64,000 nucleotides of DNA from Anaerovibrio sp. JC8 (GCF_002100115.1 NZ_ANBM01000003.1:186001-250000); one strand, 5' to 3'. Shown: positions 52,943-60,489, numbered from the stretch's first letter. The notes: generated from the letters alone by a model not told the origin. Translations and numbers: made by a program.

Positions 52943-53050
52943 CTATTCGGTTTTCCTTTCGGTTAGTAATATTATATTTTGTCCCAATTCAGCTTTGGCG
53001 TTAGCCATAGCCTCCTCTGTTGTCGATGCTGTATATGTTTTTACAATCAT
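52943..53050 (-). CDS. 35-residue fragment resembling the N-terminus of FlhF
   Basis: ATG at 53050 gives MIVKTYTASTTEEAMANAKA followed by ELGQNIILLTERKTE and a TAG. This matches the N-terminal signature of FlhF-type SRP GTPases (KxYxAxTxxEAxxxxKxELGxxAxIL). GAGGTGG lies upstream, so it could be translated. No GTPase domain follows in any frame. It may be a fragment left by recombination or a free-standing domain. It begins 18 bases after the truncated copy of the 165-residue gene. Confidence 0.55.
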   Translation of the reverse strand: MIVKTYTASTTEEAMANAKAELGQNIILLTERKTE

Positions 53051-53067
53051 ATTTACTTTTCACCACC

Positions 53068-53130
53068 TCAATAATCTGTATTTACAATACCGCCTGCACC
53101 TAACAATAAACCATTTTTCCACCAACTCAT
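53068..53130 (-). pseudogene. Truncated duplicate of the membrane coiled-coil gene
   Basis: ATG at 53130 opens MSWWKNGLLLGAGGI, equal but for one residue to the start of the gene at 39713, then diverges to VNTDY and stops. Its ribosome-binding site and upstream DNA are also copied. It marks the junction of the 150-bp duplication. Confidence 0.8.
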
Positions 53131-53232
53131 AATTAATTCCTCCTTTGATTTTTCTGTAAATGAGTTTCTTTAAGATGATTTAATTATAAAATGGCAAAAA
53201 AGCGAAAAGGTTGCCGCCTGGGCAACCTCTTA
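53083..53232. repeat. Right copy of the roughly 150-bp duplicated segment
   Basis: This segment matches 39663-39812 in the same orientation: start of the membrane coiled-coil gene, AATTAATTCCTCC leader, conserved GAGTTTCTTTA block and the GGTTGCC hairpin. The two copies bracket about 13.3 kb containing the NERD-helicase, HerA, kinase and FtsZ-like genes. Confidence 0.85.
53206..53232 (-). terminator. GGTTGCC-type terminator after the HTH gene
   Basis: AAGGTTGCC pairs with GGCAACCTT, followed by TTTCGCTTTTTTG on the minus strand. It lies 5 bases past the stop of the HTH regulator gene. Confidence 0.75.
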
Positions 53233-53237
53233 ATTTT

Positions 53238-53801
53238 TTATAAACCACATTTGTTGGTAAGAGGATCAAATCCATAATCTATCAATTTTCCATTAAGGTC
53301 ATTTATATTGTAGGTTTTGGATTCAATATAACACCGCACTATAAGATCCCTTTTTATACTGTTGGACAAGGCATAACCAGCCCGACCGATAAGGTCTTGC
53401 GTTTCTTCCAGACTAAGGTGCAGTGCTATTGCAAAAGCAAGTGCTGTTCCCTTGGTTGGGTGATAGTTTTTATCACTCTTAATTTTTGAAAAAAGTGCCT
53501 TGTCGATTTCTGCTTTTTTGTATATATCAGCAGGCTTCTTGCCTTTTTCCTTAATGAGTTCAATAAGTTTTTCTGAAAAGCTTAACTCAACTTTAGTTCT
53601 GATTTTGTCCAGCAAATATTGTAAGGTATCACCGGTCACATTAGTTCCGGCAAATTCCCTTCTGCCAGGAAGATATTTTCTGGGCCCCTTTAAAATTTCA
53701 AAAAAATCTTTATCACCAGATGCATCATCATCAGGCTTATAATTCAGTCGGATAAATTCGTCAATTTCCTTTTTGCTTAATGTGTTCTCATTTGCAGCCA
53801 T
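53238..53801 (-). CDS. HTH-domain regulator of the Ter/macro-associated type, 187 residues
   Basis: A soluble protein with an XRE-like helix-turn-helix at about 75-145: SEKLIELIKEKGKKPADIYK, KALFSKIKSDKNYHPTKGTA, LAFAIALHLSLEETQDLIG. The C-terminal part (SIKRDLIVRCYIESKTYNI) is conserved in a group of Firmicutes proteins often next to VWA, PP2C or macro-domain genes. I recall that association but cannot check it. It is the best candidate for the island regulator. The start has no strong ribosome-binding site. A terminator follows. Confidence 0.65.
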   Translation of the reverse strand: MAANENTLSKKEIDEFIRLNYKPDDDASGDKDFFEILKGPRKYLPGRREFAGTNVTGDTLQYLLDKIRTKVELSFSEKLIELIKEKGKKPADIYKKAEIDKALFSKIKSDKNYHPTKGTALAFAIALHLSLEETQDLIGRAGYALSNSIKRDLIVRCYIESKTYNINDLNGKLIDYGFDPLTNKCGL

Positions 53802-53869
53802 AGTAATCCCCTTAGTCCCTGTTCAGCTTTTTCCAAAACCTTCACAACAAAATGAATCTTTCATTAGGG

Positions 53870-53906
53870 TATTCAACTTTCGCATAAAAAATCCTGCCTA
53901 TAATTT
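53870..53906. repeat. Right copy of the 37-bp direct repeat
   Basis: Second copy of the element at 51663-51699, in the same orientation. The two copies bracket the FtsZ paralogue, the FlhF-like fragment and the HTH gene (about 2.2 kb). Confidence 0.75.
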
Positions 53907-53921
53907 TCATCCATGTTGGAC

Positions 53922-53955
53922 TTGACTCCATAATATGCGTACATTATACTGTACA
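53922..53955 (+). promoter_or_regulatory. yefM-type promoter and TGTACA operator
   Basis: TTGACT (53922-53927), 17 bp, TATACT (53945-53950). CGTACA (53938-53943) and TGTACA (53950-53955) flank the -10 with centres 12 bp apart. The E. coli YefM-YoeB operator uses TGTACA cores with the same spacing, so autorepression is likely. Confidence 0.75.
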
Positions 53956-53973
53956 TATAAGGAGGTGCCATTT

Positions 53974-54222
53974 ATGACTACAACTACGATTACAAATTTT
54001 AGAAAAAATATTTTTTCGCTGGTTGAGACTGCTGTGCGCTTCAACGAGCCCATACATATAACTTCCAAAAGCGGAAATGCTGTTATGCTCAGCGAAGATG
54101 AATACAGGGGCTTGATAGAGACAGTTAATTTATCCTCTGTTCCCGGGATGAAGGCGAAATTACTTGAAGGAGCGAATACTCCTTTATCAGATACCATCCC
54201 TGAAGATGAGGTAGTCTGGTAA
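53974..54222 (+). CDS. YefM/Phd-family antitoxin
   Basis: An 82-residue antitoxin starting MTTTTITNFRKNIFSLVETA, the Phd/YefM DNA-binding fold. SKSGNAVMLSEDEYRGLIET follows, and a disordered acidic C-terminal tail (LSDTIPEDEVVW) would neutralise the toxin. The ATG at 53974 has GGAGGTG before it; a longer frame starts at 53935 inside the promoter. The toxin gene begins one base after its stop. It should bind the TGTACA operator upstream with the toxin as co-repressor. Confidence 0.9.
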   Translation: MTTTTITNFRKNIFSLVETAVRFNEPIHITSKSGNAVMLSEDEYRGLIETVNLSSVPGMKAKLLEGANTPLSDTIPEDEVVW

Positions 54223-54223
54223 T

Positions 54224-54487
54224 ATGTACAAGATTGTTTATACAAAAGCCGCTGTCAAGGATATTCCAAAGTTAAAGGCTGCCGGGCTGGATATCAAAGC
54301 AAAGGCTCTCATTGAGTTAATAAAAGTCAATCCCTTCCAAACGCCTCCAAGCTATGAAAAATTAGTTGGTGATTTAAAGGGGCTATATTCCCGTAGAATA
54401 AATATTCAACACAGGCTCGTATATCAGGTATACGAAGAAGAAAAAACAATAAAAATTATCAGCGAGGCTTTGAAAAAATCTCTGTAA
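54224..54487 (+). CDS. Txe/YoeB-type mRNA interferase with altered C-terminus
   Basis: An 87-residue RelE-superfamily toxin. YTKAAVKDIPKLKAAGLDIK, PFQTPPSYEKLVGDLKGLYS and SRRINIQHRLVYQVYEEEK are classic Txe/YoeB segments, with the central Glu and Arg residues kept. YoeB proteins normally end with a catalytic His-Tyr (WTHY). Here the end reads KIISEALKKSL, so that His is missing. The change lies just before the IS256-family element, and insertion may have replaced the last codons. Activity is therefore doubtful. Confidence 0.85.
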   Translation: MYKIVYTKAAVKDIPKLKAAGLDIKAKALIELIKVNPFQTPPSYEKLVGDLKGLYSRRINIQHRLVYQVYEEEKTIKIISEALKKSL

Positions 54488-54549
54488 ATTTAATATAAGA
54501 CTTGGGTCTTCTATGATAAAATTCTTAATTATCAAGGAGGCCCATTTTT

Positions 54550-55794
54550 ATGGCAAACAAGAGACGCGACGTTTATAAGGCAAAACCAATGACAGAAGGA
54601 AAGAAGGCTGTAATCCAAGGATTGCTCAATGAGTACGATATCCAGACAGCTGAGGACATTCAGGATGCTCTCAAGGATCTTCTTTCAGGGACAATTCAAT
54701 CCATGCTCGAATCTGAAATGAATGAGCATTTAGGCTACGAGAAGTATGCTCGTGATGATGAGCCTAATTACCGCAATGGAACAAAGCCTAAGACTGTTAG
54801 AAGTAAATATGGTGAGTTTGAAGTTGATGTACCACAAGACCGAAATAGCACATTTGAGCCAGCCATCGTAAAGAAAAGACAGAAAGACATTTCTGGTATC
54901 GAAGAACAGGTCATTGCTATGTATGCCAAAGGAATGACAACGACTCAGATTTCAGAAATGATTGAATCAATCTATGGATTTGAAATCAGCGAAGGCTTAG
55001 TTTCAGATATCACTGATAAGCTAATGCCACAGATTGAAGATTGGCAGAATCGCCCTTTATCGGCAGTATATCCAATCATTTTCATTGATGCTATTCATTT
55101 CTCAGTACGTAATGATGGAATTGTAAGCAAACTTGCAGCTTATGTTGTTCTCGGAATCAACGAGGATGGAATGAAGGAAGTTCTTTCCATCGAAGTTGGT
55201 GAAAATGAAAGTAGTAAGTATTGGCTAGGTGTTCTAAATAGCCTTAAAAACCGTGGAGTTCAGGATATCTTAATCCTTTGCTCAGATGGTCTTACTGGCT
55301 TAAAAGAAGCCATCCAAGCGGCTTTCCCTAACACAGAACATCAGCGCTGCATTGTTCACATGGTTAGAAATACCCTTAAGTATGTCGCTAACAAAGACAT
55401 GAAGGCTTTTGCTAAAGACCTTAAGACAATCTACACTGCGCCAGATGAGAAGACAGCTCTCAAGCGTTTAGACGAAGTGACCAAGAAATGGGAGCCACTT
55501 TATCCTCATGCTATGAATCGTTGGCATGATAACTGGGATGTAATTACTCCAATTTTCAAGTTCTCTATGGATGTTAGAACCGCATTTTATACCACTAATG
55601 CCATCGAGAGCTTAAATTCATGCTACCGCAGATTAAACAAGCAAAGAAGCGTATTCCCAAGCTCACAGGCTCTGATGAAAGCTTTATATTTGGCAACCTT
55701 TGAGGCTACCAAGAAATGGACAATGCCAATCAGAAATTGGGGCAAAGTTCGCGGAGAACTTTCAATCATGTATTCTGGCAGACTTTCAGATTAA
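54550..55794 (+). CDS. IS256-family transposase
   Basis: A 414-residue Mutator-type DDE transposase of full length. N-terminal MLESEMNEHLGYEKYARDD and NYRNGTKPKTVRSKYGEFEV are family motifs. The catalytic acids are in FIDAIHFSVR, LCSDGLTGLKEA and TTNAIESLNSCYR. IVHMVRNTLKYV is the conserved C-terminal C/H motif region. The gene looks intact, so the element could be active. AAGGAGG precedes the ATG. It lies directly downstream of the YoeB-like toxin. Confidence 0.96.
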   Translation: MANKRRDVYKAKPMTEGKKAVIQGLLNEYDIQTAEDIQDALKDLLSGTIQSMLESEMNEHLGYEKYARDDEPNYRNGTKPKTVRSKYGEFEVDVPQDRNSTFEPAIVKKRQKDISGIEEQVIAMYAKGMTTTQISEMIESIYGFEISEGLVSDITDKLMPQIEDWQNRPLSAVYPIIFIDAIHFSVRNDGIVSKLAAYVVLGINEDGMKEVLSIEVGENESSKYWLGVLNSLKNRGVQDILILCSDGLTGLKEAIQAAFPNTEHQRCIVHMVRNTLKYVANKDMKAFAKDLKTIYTAPDEKTALKRLDEVTKKWEPLYPHAMNRWHDNWDVITPIFKFSMDVRTAFYTTNAIESLNSCYRRLNKQRSVFPSSQALMKALYLATFEATKKWTMPIRNWGKVRGELSIMYSGRLSD

Positions 55795-55800
55795 TAAACA

Positions 55801-55833
55801 AAACCACTATCTCATTATGGGATAGTGGTTATT
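55801..55833 (+). terminator. Terminator after the transposase gene
   Basis: AACCACTATC pairs with GATAGTGGTT around a 9-base loop and is followed by ATTTG. It is inside the insertion sequence. Confidence 0.65.
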
Positions 55834-55856
55834 TGTGTAAACTGGAATTTATAGCA

Positions 55857-56285
55857 TTATTGAAGTTCCATTGGTGTAAATCGCAGCCCATTTACAACCT
55901 GCTCCGAGTTTACTGGAAAGAATCCGAGTCTCTTATATATAGGAACAGCATATGGAGATGAATTAACCGTCATTTTATTTGTGCGTACCGTCTCAAATAA
56001 TTGCTTTCCGACGCCTTGATGATGGTATTTCCCCTCTACAAAAAACAAAGCGATATGTTTTCCGCTGTTTCTTGTTGCGATAACGCCAATTAAACATTCA
56101 TCCAAAAACGCTCCATATGCAGTTAATGTAGTAAGATAGTTCTCATCGTGAATACTTTTAAAGAATTCATCAATGCCTTCTTGCGTATAATCCGGAGCTT
56201 CATATTCCAGAAACACTTCCCAGACAAGTTTTAATGCGCTTTTTAATTCATATCTATCCAGTCTTTTTATCGATAACCCCATCAT
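55857..56285 (-). CDS. GNAT-family N-acetyltransferase
   Basis: A 142-residue acetyltransferase. The acetyl-CoA-binding motif A is HIALFFVEGKYHHQGVGKQL (QGVGK is the pyrophosphate-binding loop). YAVPIYKRLGFFPVNSEQVV is the C-terminal motif B. Such proteins acetylate small molecules or protein termini; substrate unknown. Of two adjacent in-frame ATG codons I use the first (56285), with GGGAGA upstream. It faces the IS element end-to-end. Confidence 0.88.
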   Translation of the reverse strand: MMGLSIKRLDRYELKSALKLVWEVFLEYEAPDYTQEGIDEFFKSIHDENYLTTLTAYGAFLDECLIGVIATRNSGKHIALFFVEGKYHHQGVGKQLFETVRTNKMTVNSSPYAVPIYKRLGFFPVNSEQVVNGLRFTPMELQ

Positions 56286-56519
56286 AGTCAAGCATCTCCC
56301 AGAATTTTATATCGCGATTTACAAATATACCGACATAAGGGAATTTATTAATCCGAAACTCCTCTTATCGAATCATCAAAGATATCTGTGATCAGATTAA
56401 TCTGTTCCCCATTAGATTGGCAACCATCTAATTACCATCTTTACCTCGTCAAATCCCGATTTATCGATTTGTTATACTAAAGATATTACTACACCACAAA
56501 TTAAAAATCCAAGTTTTTA

Positions 56520-56549
56520 TTGACTTACAGTATACAGAACTGTACAGTC
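56520..56549 (+). promoter_or_regulatory. Orphan promoter with inverted repeat
   Basis: TTGACT (56520-56525) and TACAGT (56543-56548) are 17 bp apart. GACTTACAGT (56522-56531) and ACTGTACAGTC (56539-56549) form an inverted repeat with one extra base. No coding gene follows within the interval, so this is a relic or drives a short RNA ending at the hairpin near 56577. Confidence 0.4.
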
Positions 56550-56675
56550 TAAAAAAGGATGTAGCGTATCTAGCTACACCCTCACAAATCTAAATTATCA
56601 TAGAAGTTCCATATTTACAGAGAAAATTTCAAAGTCTCTTATCAGCCTTTGGACTCATTACGAACGCTGATATGC

Positions 56676-56719
56676 AAAAAGCTGGTGCTCGATGAACCTT
56701 CATCCTGCACCAGCTTTTT
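56676..56719. terminator. Strong bidirectional terminator after the ABC importer operon
   Basis: A 13-bp perfect stem AAAAAGCTGGTGC / GCACCAGCTTTTT with T-runs on both strands, 17 bases beyond the ATPase stop. Confidence 0.85.
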
Positions 56720-56735
56720 AGTTTTTACTTATCCT

Positions 56736-57518
56736 TTATCTCAGCACTTCCACAGGGGTCAGAATCTGTTCTCCCCGGTCATTGGAGAATACTTCCGCAC
56801 GGACACCGAAGACTTCCTTTAGGAAGGTTTCGTTCATCACCTTGTCCGGGGCTCCTGTGGTGTAAATGCCCTTGTCCTTTACCACCACGAGATAATCTGA
56901 ATACTTCACCGCCTGATTCAGTTCATGGAGCACCATTACCACCGTAATGCCCCAATTCTCATTGAGACGCTTTACGATTTCCATAACCTCCAGCTGATGG
57001 GCAATATCCAGATAGGTGGTAGGCTCATCCAGAATAAGGATTTCCGGCTTTTGGGCCAAGGCCATGGCGATCCAAGCCCTTTGTCTTTCACCACCAGATA
57101 AGGACATAACCTGACGATGTCTTAAATGAGACACATTAGTCTCCGACATGGCCCATTCCACCGCTTCCTCATCCTCTATCTGATTGCTCTTTTTAAACCA
57201 GCTCCTATAAGGAAAGCGGCCATAATCCACCAGCTGCTCCACCGTAACGTCCGGTGGAGCCTGCATGCCCTGGGGCAACACAGCCAGCTTTTGGGCCAAA
57301 TCCCTTCGCTTTATTTTCTTTAAATCAATGCCATCAATGATGACTTGTCCCCCATAATTGCTGTTAATGCCAGCCACCGCCTTTAAAAAGGTGGATTTGC
57401 CCGCACCATTAGGGCCTATAACAGAGGTAATTTTTCCCGCAGGAATGGAGGCTGTAACCCCCTCCAATATAGTCTTGTCGTTGATGGTTACAGATAGATT
57501 TTTAGCTTCAATGGCCAT
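56736..57518 (-). CDS. FecE-type ABC transporter ATPase
   Basis: A 260-residue ATPase of the iron-chelate/cobalamin importer class. Walker A GPNGAGKSTFLKAV, the Q-loop LPQGMQAPPDVTVEQLVDYG, signature LSGGERQRAWIAMALAQ, Walker B ILILDEPTTYLD and switch His in VLHELNQAVKYSD are all present. It powers the permease encoded just upstream; start and stop codons overlap by one base. Substrate may be a siderophore, haem or cobalamin and cannot be resolved. Confidence 0.95.
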   Translation of the reverse strand: MAIEAKNLSVTINDKTILEGVTASIPAGKITSVIGPNGAGKSTFLKAVAGINSNYGGQVIIDGIDLKKIKRRDLAQKLAVLPQGMQAPPDVTVEQLVDYGRFPYRSWFKKSNQIEDEEAVEWAMSETNVSHLRHRQVMSLSGGERQRAWIAMALAQKPEILILDEPTTYLDIAHQLEVMEIVKRLNENWGITVVMVLHELNQAVKYSDYLVVVKDKGIYTTGAPDKVMNETFLKEVFGVRAEVFSNDRGEQILTPVEVLR

Positions 57519-58510
57519 TACAGCTCCCTCCTTAGCAAGAACAGAAAGAATGGAGCACCAAAGGCCGCCATCAAAATACCCACCGGAAGCTCCACAGGAG
57601 CAAAGGCCACCCTGGCCACCGTATCACATATGGTCACCACGCCAATCCCCAGCAGAGCCGAGGCCGGCAGCAAAAAGCGATAATCCGACCCCACAATAAG
57701 CCGGGCCGCATGGGGAACAATAAGTCCCACAAAGCCCAAGAGCCCCACCACAGATACTGCGCTGGCTGCCAGCAGGGCCGCAATAGCCGTAAGAACAATG
57801 CGGGTAAGCTCAACTCTTACCCCCAGCCCCTTGGCCACTTCATCACCAAGCTGCAATATATTGATGTGACGAGATGCCAGCAGAGCCAAAATGCCGCCCC
57901 CAAGAGAATAAGGCCAAATCATGGCCACATGGGGCCAGCTTCTGGCCGACAGACCGCCCACCATCCACATAAGGGCGTTATGAATCTTATCACTGTTAAA
58001 AATCATCATGCCGGAGATACCCGCCCCTAAAAAGGCTGATACCGCCACGCCGGCCAGAATAATGCGGACAGGCCTGATACCATTTTTCCAGGCCAAAATA
58101 TAAATGCACACCGCCGCCAGCATAGCCCCCACAAAGGCCACCGGGGTAACAAACATCTCATAGCCCGGGAAAATCAGCATAACCATGATGCCCGCAATGC
58201 CCGCACCAGAGGAAATACCAATAATATGGGGGTCCGCCAGAGGGTTTTTCATAACCGCCTGCAAAATGGCACCGGACAGGGCCAGATTCATACCCACCAG
58301 AGCCCCCACCACAGTGCGGGGCAAACGGATACTGTTCAATATTTTTTCATGGGTCCCTGTGGCATTGCCCAACAGTGAATCCACTACCTCCCGGGCCGGA
58401 ATCTCCACCGAACCCAGCATTATGCTTAACAGAAAGCCTATAGTTGCTAAAATGGCGAATATCACCAAAATAGATACTCGCCACTTAACGCTGCTTTTAT
58501 TATCAGTCAA
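57518..58510 (-). CDS. FecCD-type ABC transporter permease
   Basis: A 330-residue permease with about ten membrane helices. Signature segments are LRLPRTVVGALVGMNLALSG, QAVMKNPLADPHIIGISSGA and GLLGFVGLIVPHAARLIVG. Two such subunits would form a dimer with the ATPase. It starts 13 bp after the binding-protein gene. The order lysR, binding protein, permease, ATPase suggests one regulated operon for metal-chelate uptake. Confidence 0.95.
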   Translation of the reverse strand: MTDNKSSVKWRVSILVIFAILATIGFLLSIMLGSVEIPAREVVDSLLGNATGTHEKILNSIRLPRTVVGALVGMNLALSGAILQAVMKNPLADPHIIGISSGAGIAGIMVMLIFPGYEMFVTPVAFVGAMLAAVCIYILAWKNGIRPVRIILAGVAVSAFLGAGISGMMIFNSDKIHNALMWMVGGLSARSWPHVAMIWPYSLGGGILALLASRHINILQLGDEVAKGLGVRVELTRIVLTAIAALLAASAVSVVGLLGFVGLIVPHAARLIVGSDYRFLLPASALLGIGVVTICDTVARVAFAPVELPVGILMAAFGAPFFLFLLRREL

Positions 58511-58523
58511 TTTTTATGCTCCT

Positions 58524-59468
58524 TTAAAACAGCTCTGGATAAACCTTCTTGGCCATCTCCTGATAGCACTTAGGATAGTTAAGGCCAGGACTCAAAAGAA
58601 ACAGGTCCTGAGGCAGGAAATACACCTTGTTGTTCTGCACTGCATTAATGGCATTCCAGGCCGGATTCTTCTTCATTTCACCAAGTAGATTATCTTCCTG
58701 GGACTTGGCATTGCCCATGGTTACCACATAGAGGATCTCCGGATTCTGCTCCACCATGGTCTCCATACTGTATGGAGTTGCATCAGGGTTCTTTTCCATT
58801 GGAGTCAGACCCTCTGCCACATTTTTCCAGCCAAAATCCTTCACCACGGAGCCGGCAATACTGCCGCTGAGCTGAATATTGAGATTCTGGGAGGAGCTAA
58901 AGAGCACCGCCACCCGCTTTTCTTCCTTAGGCAGCTTCCCCTTGATGGCGGCAATTTTCTTGTCCATATCCCCTATGGCCGCTGCCGCCTTGTCCTTTTC
59001 CCCTGTTACCTGTCCGAAGATTTCCAGCTCCCGCTTTACATCCTCATAGGTTTTGGACTTAAGCACAATGGATGGTATGCCGTTATCCTCCAGCACTTTA
59101 ATGAGCTTTTCATTAACGCCATGATGGATAACCACCAGATCAGGATTAAGGGACAGGACCTTTTCCACATCCACCTGTATGGACTTGCCCACAACTGCAA
59201 TATCCTTGGCAAAATCAGGAGCAACCTGGGAAGTAGGACGTCCTACGATATTTCCTCCCAACAGATGCAAGGGCTCCAAAAAAGATGCCGACAGCACCAC
59301 GATCCGCTGTGGTGGACCAGGGAGCTTAACTTCTCTCCCCACATCATCGGTGACAACAATTTCATTGTCACTACTGCTTTGCTTGGCGGCATTATTATTG
59401 CCACAACCGACCATGACAAGCATTATCAGTGACAATGCCAAAATCATGGCGGATTTAAAAAAACTCAT
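58524..59468 (-). CDS. Metal-chelate binding lipoprotein of an ABC importer
   Basis: A 314-residue periplasmic-binding protein (PF01497 type) with a lipoprotein signal: hydrophobic MILALSLIMLVMV followed by GC, so the lipidated Cys is near residue 22. It has the class III fold with PQRIVVLSASFLEPLHLLGG, LSLNPDLVVIHHGVNEK and the long helix joining the lobes. No obvious ligand signature is seen. The ATG at 59468 follows GGAGGG; an upstream frame to 59549 overlaps lysR and is not used. Confidence 0.9.
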   Translation of the reverse strand: MSFFKSAMILALSLIMLVMVGCGNNNAAKQSSSDNEIVVTDDVGREVKLPGPPQRIVVLSASFLEPLHLLGGNIVGRPTSQVAPDFAKDIAVVGKSIQVDVEKVLSLNPDLVVIHHGVNEKLIKVLEDNGIPSIVLKSKTYEDVKRELEIFGQVTGEKDKAAAAIGDMDKKIAAIKGKLPKEEKRVAVLFSSSQNLNIQLSGSIAGSVVKDFGWKNVAEGLTPMEKNPDATPYSMETMVEQNPEILYVVTMGNAKSQEDNLLGEMKKNPAWNAINAVQNNKVYFLPQDLFLLSPGLNYPKCYQEMAKKVYPELF

Positions 59469-59485
59469 AGCAAATCCCTCCAGTT

Positions 59486-59505
59486 GACTAGCCTTCCAGC
59501 TAGTC
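59486..59505 (-). promoter_or_regulatory. Palindrome between lysR and the binding-protein gene
   Basis: GACTAGC and GCTAGTC are separated by 6 bases. It overlaps the last lysR codons and ends 17 bases before the binding-protein start, so it could be an operator or an mRNA stem controlling translation. Confidence 0.4.
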
Positions 59506-60417
59506 GTTTTCCACTGGCTGGAAGTTCTTTGTAAAATCCTCGGAAGCAATATACTGCTTCATAAAATTTAAAAACCTTACATCCCTGTCGCTAAGCTCCT
59601 TGTCCTTACCCCAATACAGGCAAATATGCACTGTAAGAGGCGGTGTCAGCTGACGACGAACGAATTTGGTCTCCTCCCGGGTAACAAAATCCGGAAGTAC
59701 AGAAATACCAAGGCGATTGGCCACCAGCTGCTTGATGGTTTTCAGCTGGGTGGTACACAACAAAATATTGGGCACAAAGCCCCGCTCCACACAGCGCTCA
59801 TACACATGCTGATACTGATAGGTGTTGGACTGCTGCATAATAAACTGCTCATTACGCAGATCATCAAATTCAATATTGTTTTTCTCGGCCAAGGACACCT
59901 CCGGGCTGACACACAGACTTAAATTATCCGTCTGAATCAGCATTTCATGGTCGCTGTCACTTAGCTCATCTGTAAAAATAATACCAAAATCCAGCTCTCC
60001 CTTGTCGGCCTTCTGCAAAACCTCCGTGGAATCACTGTATTCCTTTACATCCAGGCTCATGTCAGGATACATATCCTTAAAGCTGGTAAACAAATCCGGA
60101 AACAGATAGGCCTCCACCATAGGCGGTATGCCAAAATGAACTGTCCCCAGCTTTTCCTGCTGGAACCGTGCCATATCCTGCCTGGTATCCTCCACATCCT
60201 GCATAATCTTTTCAGCATGGAGCAAAAAAGCCTTGCCTTCCTTGGTCAGAGTCACATGCTTTTGGCGGCGGTCAATGAGAGTCAGCTTCAACTCATTTTC
60301 CAACGCCTTGATGGCCTTGGTGACCGACGGCTGTGAAACGTGGAGATATTCAGCAGTTCTGGTAAAATTCTCCAGCCTGCTGATGGCACAAAAATACTCT
60401 AACTGTCTTAAATCCAT
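59500..60417 (-). CDS. LysR-family transcriptional regulator
   Basis: A 305-residue LysR protein. The winged HTH spans residues 1-60 (MDLRQLEYFCAISRLENFTR, AAEYLHVSQPSVTKAIKALE) and is followed by the effector-binding domain from about 90. The ATG at 60417 has GGGGG 7 bases upstream; a frame to 60435 lacks support. LysR genes are usually divergent from their targets, whereas here it lies upstream of and in line with the ABC importer genes. Regulation of that operon is likely but inferred. Confidence 0.92.
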   Translation of the reverse strand: MDLRQLEYFCAISRLENFTRTAEYLHVSQPSVTKAIKALENELKLTLIDRRQKHVTLTKEGKAFLLHAEKIMQDVEDTRQDMARFQQEKLGTVHFGIPPMVEAYLFPDLFTSFKDMYPDMSLDVKEYSDSTEVLQKADKGELDFGIIFTDELSDSDHEMLIQTDNLSLCVSPEVSLAEKNNIEFDDLRNEQFIMQQSNTYQYQHVYERCVERGFVPNILLCTTQLKTIKQLVANRLGISVLPDFVTREETKFVRRQLTPPLTVHICLYWGKDKELSDRDVRFLNFMKQYIASEDFTKNFQPVEND

Positions 60418-60489
60418 TATAATGCCCCCGAACATTTCATTTCATTAATTCTCATGGTGCTTTGCGCACTCTATGTATATTGGTTTTTC

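Larger units (their letters stand above)
54488..55850 (+). mobile_element. IS256-family insertion sequence (ends not fixed)
   Basis: A single transposase gene occupies the element. Beyond it a hairpin terminator and TTGTGTAAACT, a sequence typical of IS256-family ends, lie near 55833-55845. On the left CTGTAAATTT at about 54482 is only a weak match for the opposite repeat. No target duplication could be confirmed, so the bounds are approximate. Confidence 0.55.
56292..56735. other. Gene-free interval with an orphan promoter/operator
   Basis: This 444-bp stretch holds no supportable gene. It contains the promoter-like and palindromic site described at 56520-56549, a small GTAGC/GCTAC hairpin at 56561-56577 and the strong terminator at 56676-56719. 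The rest is AT-rich with stop codons in all frames. Confidence 0.6.

Noticed and set aside
34280-53801. Prophage
   Set aside because: No integrase, terminase, capsid, portal or tail genes were recognised, and the recognisable genes are signalling, helicase and ATPase proteins.
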